From: DATFFO01 sp035250025
Lineage (GTDB): Bacteria > Actinomycetota > Acidimicrobiia > Spongiisociales > ZC4RG35
Assembly: GCA_035250025.1 (NCBI GenBank)
Contig: DATFFO010000158.1
Span: forward strand, 1 to 8,207
DNA: 8,207 nt
Direction: 5' to 3'
The notes below the pieces were generated by a model. It had not been told where the DNA came from and ran no database searches. It was given only the letters and a program-made list of their open reading frames with translations. A program made the position numbers and the translations under genes. Shown piece after piece: positions 7,458 to 8,207 of this stretch (its first letter is position 1; each line of letters opens with the position of its first letter).

Positions 7458-7464
7458 CCAGATT

Positions 7465-8154
7465 ATGGACTCGGCTGCTGACACGAGAGAACTCGTCGAA
7501 TATGTCCAATCCGAACTCGCTCTCCACGCCGACCCGGAGGCTGCCCGGGCGATGGCGGCCTACATGAAGACCGGGAGGCCGTTCTACGGGGTCAAGAAGC
7601 CGCAACGGGTGCCGATCGACCGCCACATCCGCCAGGCCTACGCACCCGTATCGCCGTCCGACTACCAGGAGAAGGTGCTGGCGTTGTGGCGCCTGCCTCA
7701 CAGGGAGGAGAAATACCTTGCCATCGGCTACTCGAACGCCTTTCCGGGATTTCTCACCCTCGACCAAATCGATCTCTTCGAACATATGGTCGTGGAAGGG
7801 GCCTGGTGGGACTTCGTCGACGATCTCGCCAGCCGCAACATCGGAGCCGTCGTCCGGTCAGAACGGGAGGCGATGCGGCCGGTGCTGGAGGCGTGGATCG
7901 ATCACGACGATATGTGGCTGCGGCGAACGGCCCTCCTGAGCCAGCTGAGGCACAAGGAAGACACCGACGCCGCCATGTTGTTCGATTTCTGCCTACGGCG
8001 GTCCGGCGAAACCGAGTTCTTTATTCGCAAGGCCATCGGGTGGGCCCTGCGGGAGTACTCGCGGACCGACCCGGATGCAGTGCACCGGTTCCTGGATGCA
8101 CATCAGAATGAGCTCTCCGGCCTGAGCCGCCGGGAGGCGGGACGTCACCTATGA
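7465..8154 (+). CDS. AlkD-type DNA alkylation repair glycosylase
   Basis: The 229-residue product belongs to the DNA alkylation repair (AlkC/AlkD) family of all-helical HEAT-like-repeat proteins, which remove N3- and N7-alkylated purines from DNA as the first step of base excision repair. The visible signature is AAYMKTGRPFYGV near 31-43, REEKYLA at 80-86, WWDFVD at 114-119, WLRR at 151-154, FFIRKAIGWALREYS at 185-199 and LSRREA at 220-225. Trp115, Asp119, Arg154 and Trp193 align by spacing with the DNA-binding and catalytic residues Trp109, Asp113, Arg148 and Trp187 of Bacillus cereus AlkD, so activity is likely. The length is typical. I chose ATG 7465 because family similarity begins soon after it and a -10 box sits just upstream; GTG at 7435 is an alternative that would add ten residues and would run close to the repeat array. 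The frame continues upstream to 7156, but that part is only translated repeat DNA. The stop codon overlaps an ATG (ATGA), though only 13 codons follow it. Confidence 0.92.
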   Translation: MDSAADTRELVEYVQSELALHADPEAARAMAAYMKTGRPFYGVKKPQRVPIDRHIRQAYAPVSPSDYQEKVLALWRLPHREEKYLAIGYSNAFPGFLTLDQIDLFEHMVVEGAWWDFVDDLASRNIGAVVRSEREAMRPVLEAWIDHDDMWLRRTALLSQLRHKEDTDAAMLFDFCLRRSGETEFFIRKAIGWALREYSRTDPDAVHRFLDAHQNELSGLSRREAGRHL

Positions 8155-8207
8155 GCGGTCAACTGCGGCGGTCGCTGCGACCGACCACGTAGGACAGCAG
8201 CAGGCCG

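Larger units (their letters stand above)
7122..7464. other. Intergenic region between sufB and the alkD-like gene
   Basis: These 343 bases hold no convincing gene. The first 120 bases (to 7242) show no recognisable element apart from the hairpin at the sufB stop. The next 191 bases are the three-unit repeat array. The last 31 carry the probable promoter of the downstream gene. Several frames stay open through here, but none shows family similarity and the repeat spacing does not keep a single frame. Confidence 0.7.

Noticed and set aside
7156..7464. N-terminal extension of the AlkD-like protein by 103 residues
   Set aside because: AlkD proteins are about 230 residues; the extra part is translated repeat DNA without similarity to the family, and a promoter-like box lies just before the ATG at 7465.
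5886..7484. 532-codon open frame on the minus strand across sufB and the repeat array
   Set aside because: Antisense to SufB with no family resemblance; its N-terminal part is just the translated palindromic repeats (PRVPHRENRGPQP-like copies).
8151..8192. Small gene starting at the ATGA overlap after the alkD-like gene
   Set aside because: The frame ends after 13 codons at a TAG and has no ribosome binding site of note; too short to support.

Overview
The window is GC-rich bacterial DNA carrying four genes, all read left to right. The gene content and style point to an actinobacterium, most likely of the Acidimicrobiia or a related lineage. This rests on three things: strong GC bias at third codon positions, SLH-like surface modules carrying a CNPPDNDxFCP core (a pattern I associate with that group), and TANNNT-type -10 boxes, one of them placed for leaderless expression. 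The lineage is an inference; there is no rRNA or other taxonomic marker here.

Region 1 (1-4274) is gltB, the large subunit of glutamate synthase. It is cut by the left window edge: the reading frame is open to the first bases and already shows glutaminase-domain sequence upstream of the first ATG, so that ATG at 63 is internal. Region 2 (4375-5613) encodes a secreted protein with a signal peptide, a probable SGNH-hydrolase-like domain, a proline-rich linker and three S-layer-homology-like modules of exactly 61 residues each. Region 3 (5709-7121) is sufB, the scaffold subunit of the SUF iron-sulfur cluster machinery, with a recognisable promoter and an inverted repeat in its leader. Region 4 (7122-7464) holds no convincing gene. 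It contains three near-identical units of about 51 bp, each ending in a perfect 13-bp palindrome; units 2 and 3 also contain a perfect 6-bp-stem hairpin. Region 5 (7465-8154) encodes an AlkD-type DNA alkylation repair glycosylase with all four key active-site residues in place.

The genes do not form an obvious pathway. gltB is not followed by gltD, and sufB is not followed by sufD or sufC; each gap (about 90-340 bp) has its own promoter-like or repeat sequence, so these look like separate transcription units. A loose biochemical link exists (glutamate synthase carries a 3Fe-4S cluster that needs SUF-type assembly), but nothing in the sequence shows coupling. The least explained element is the repeat array between sufB and the alkD-like gene.
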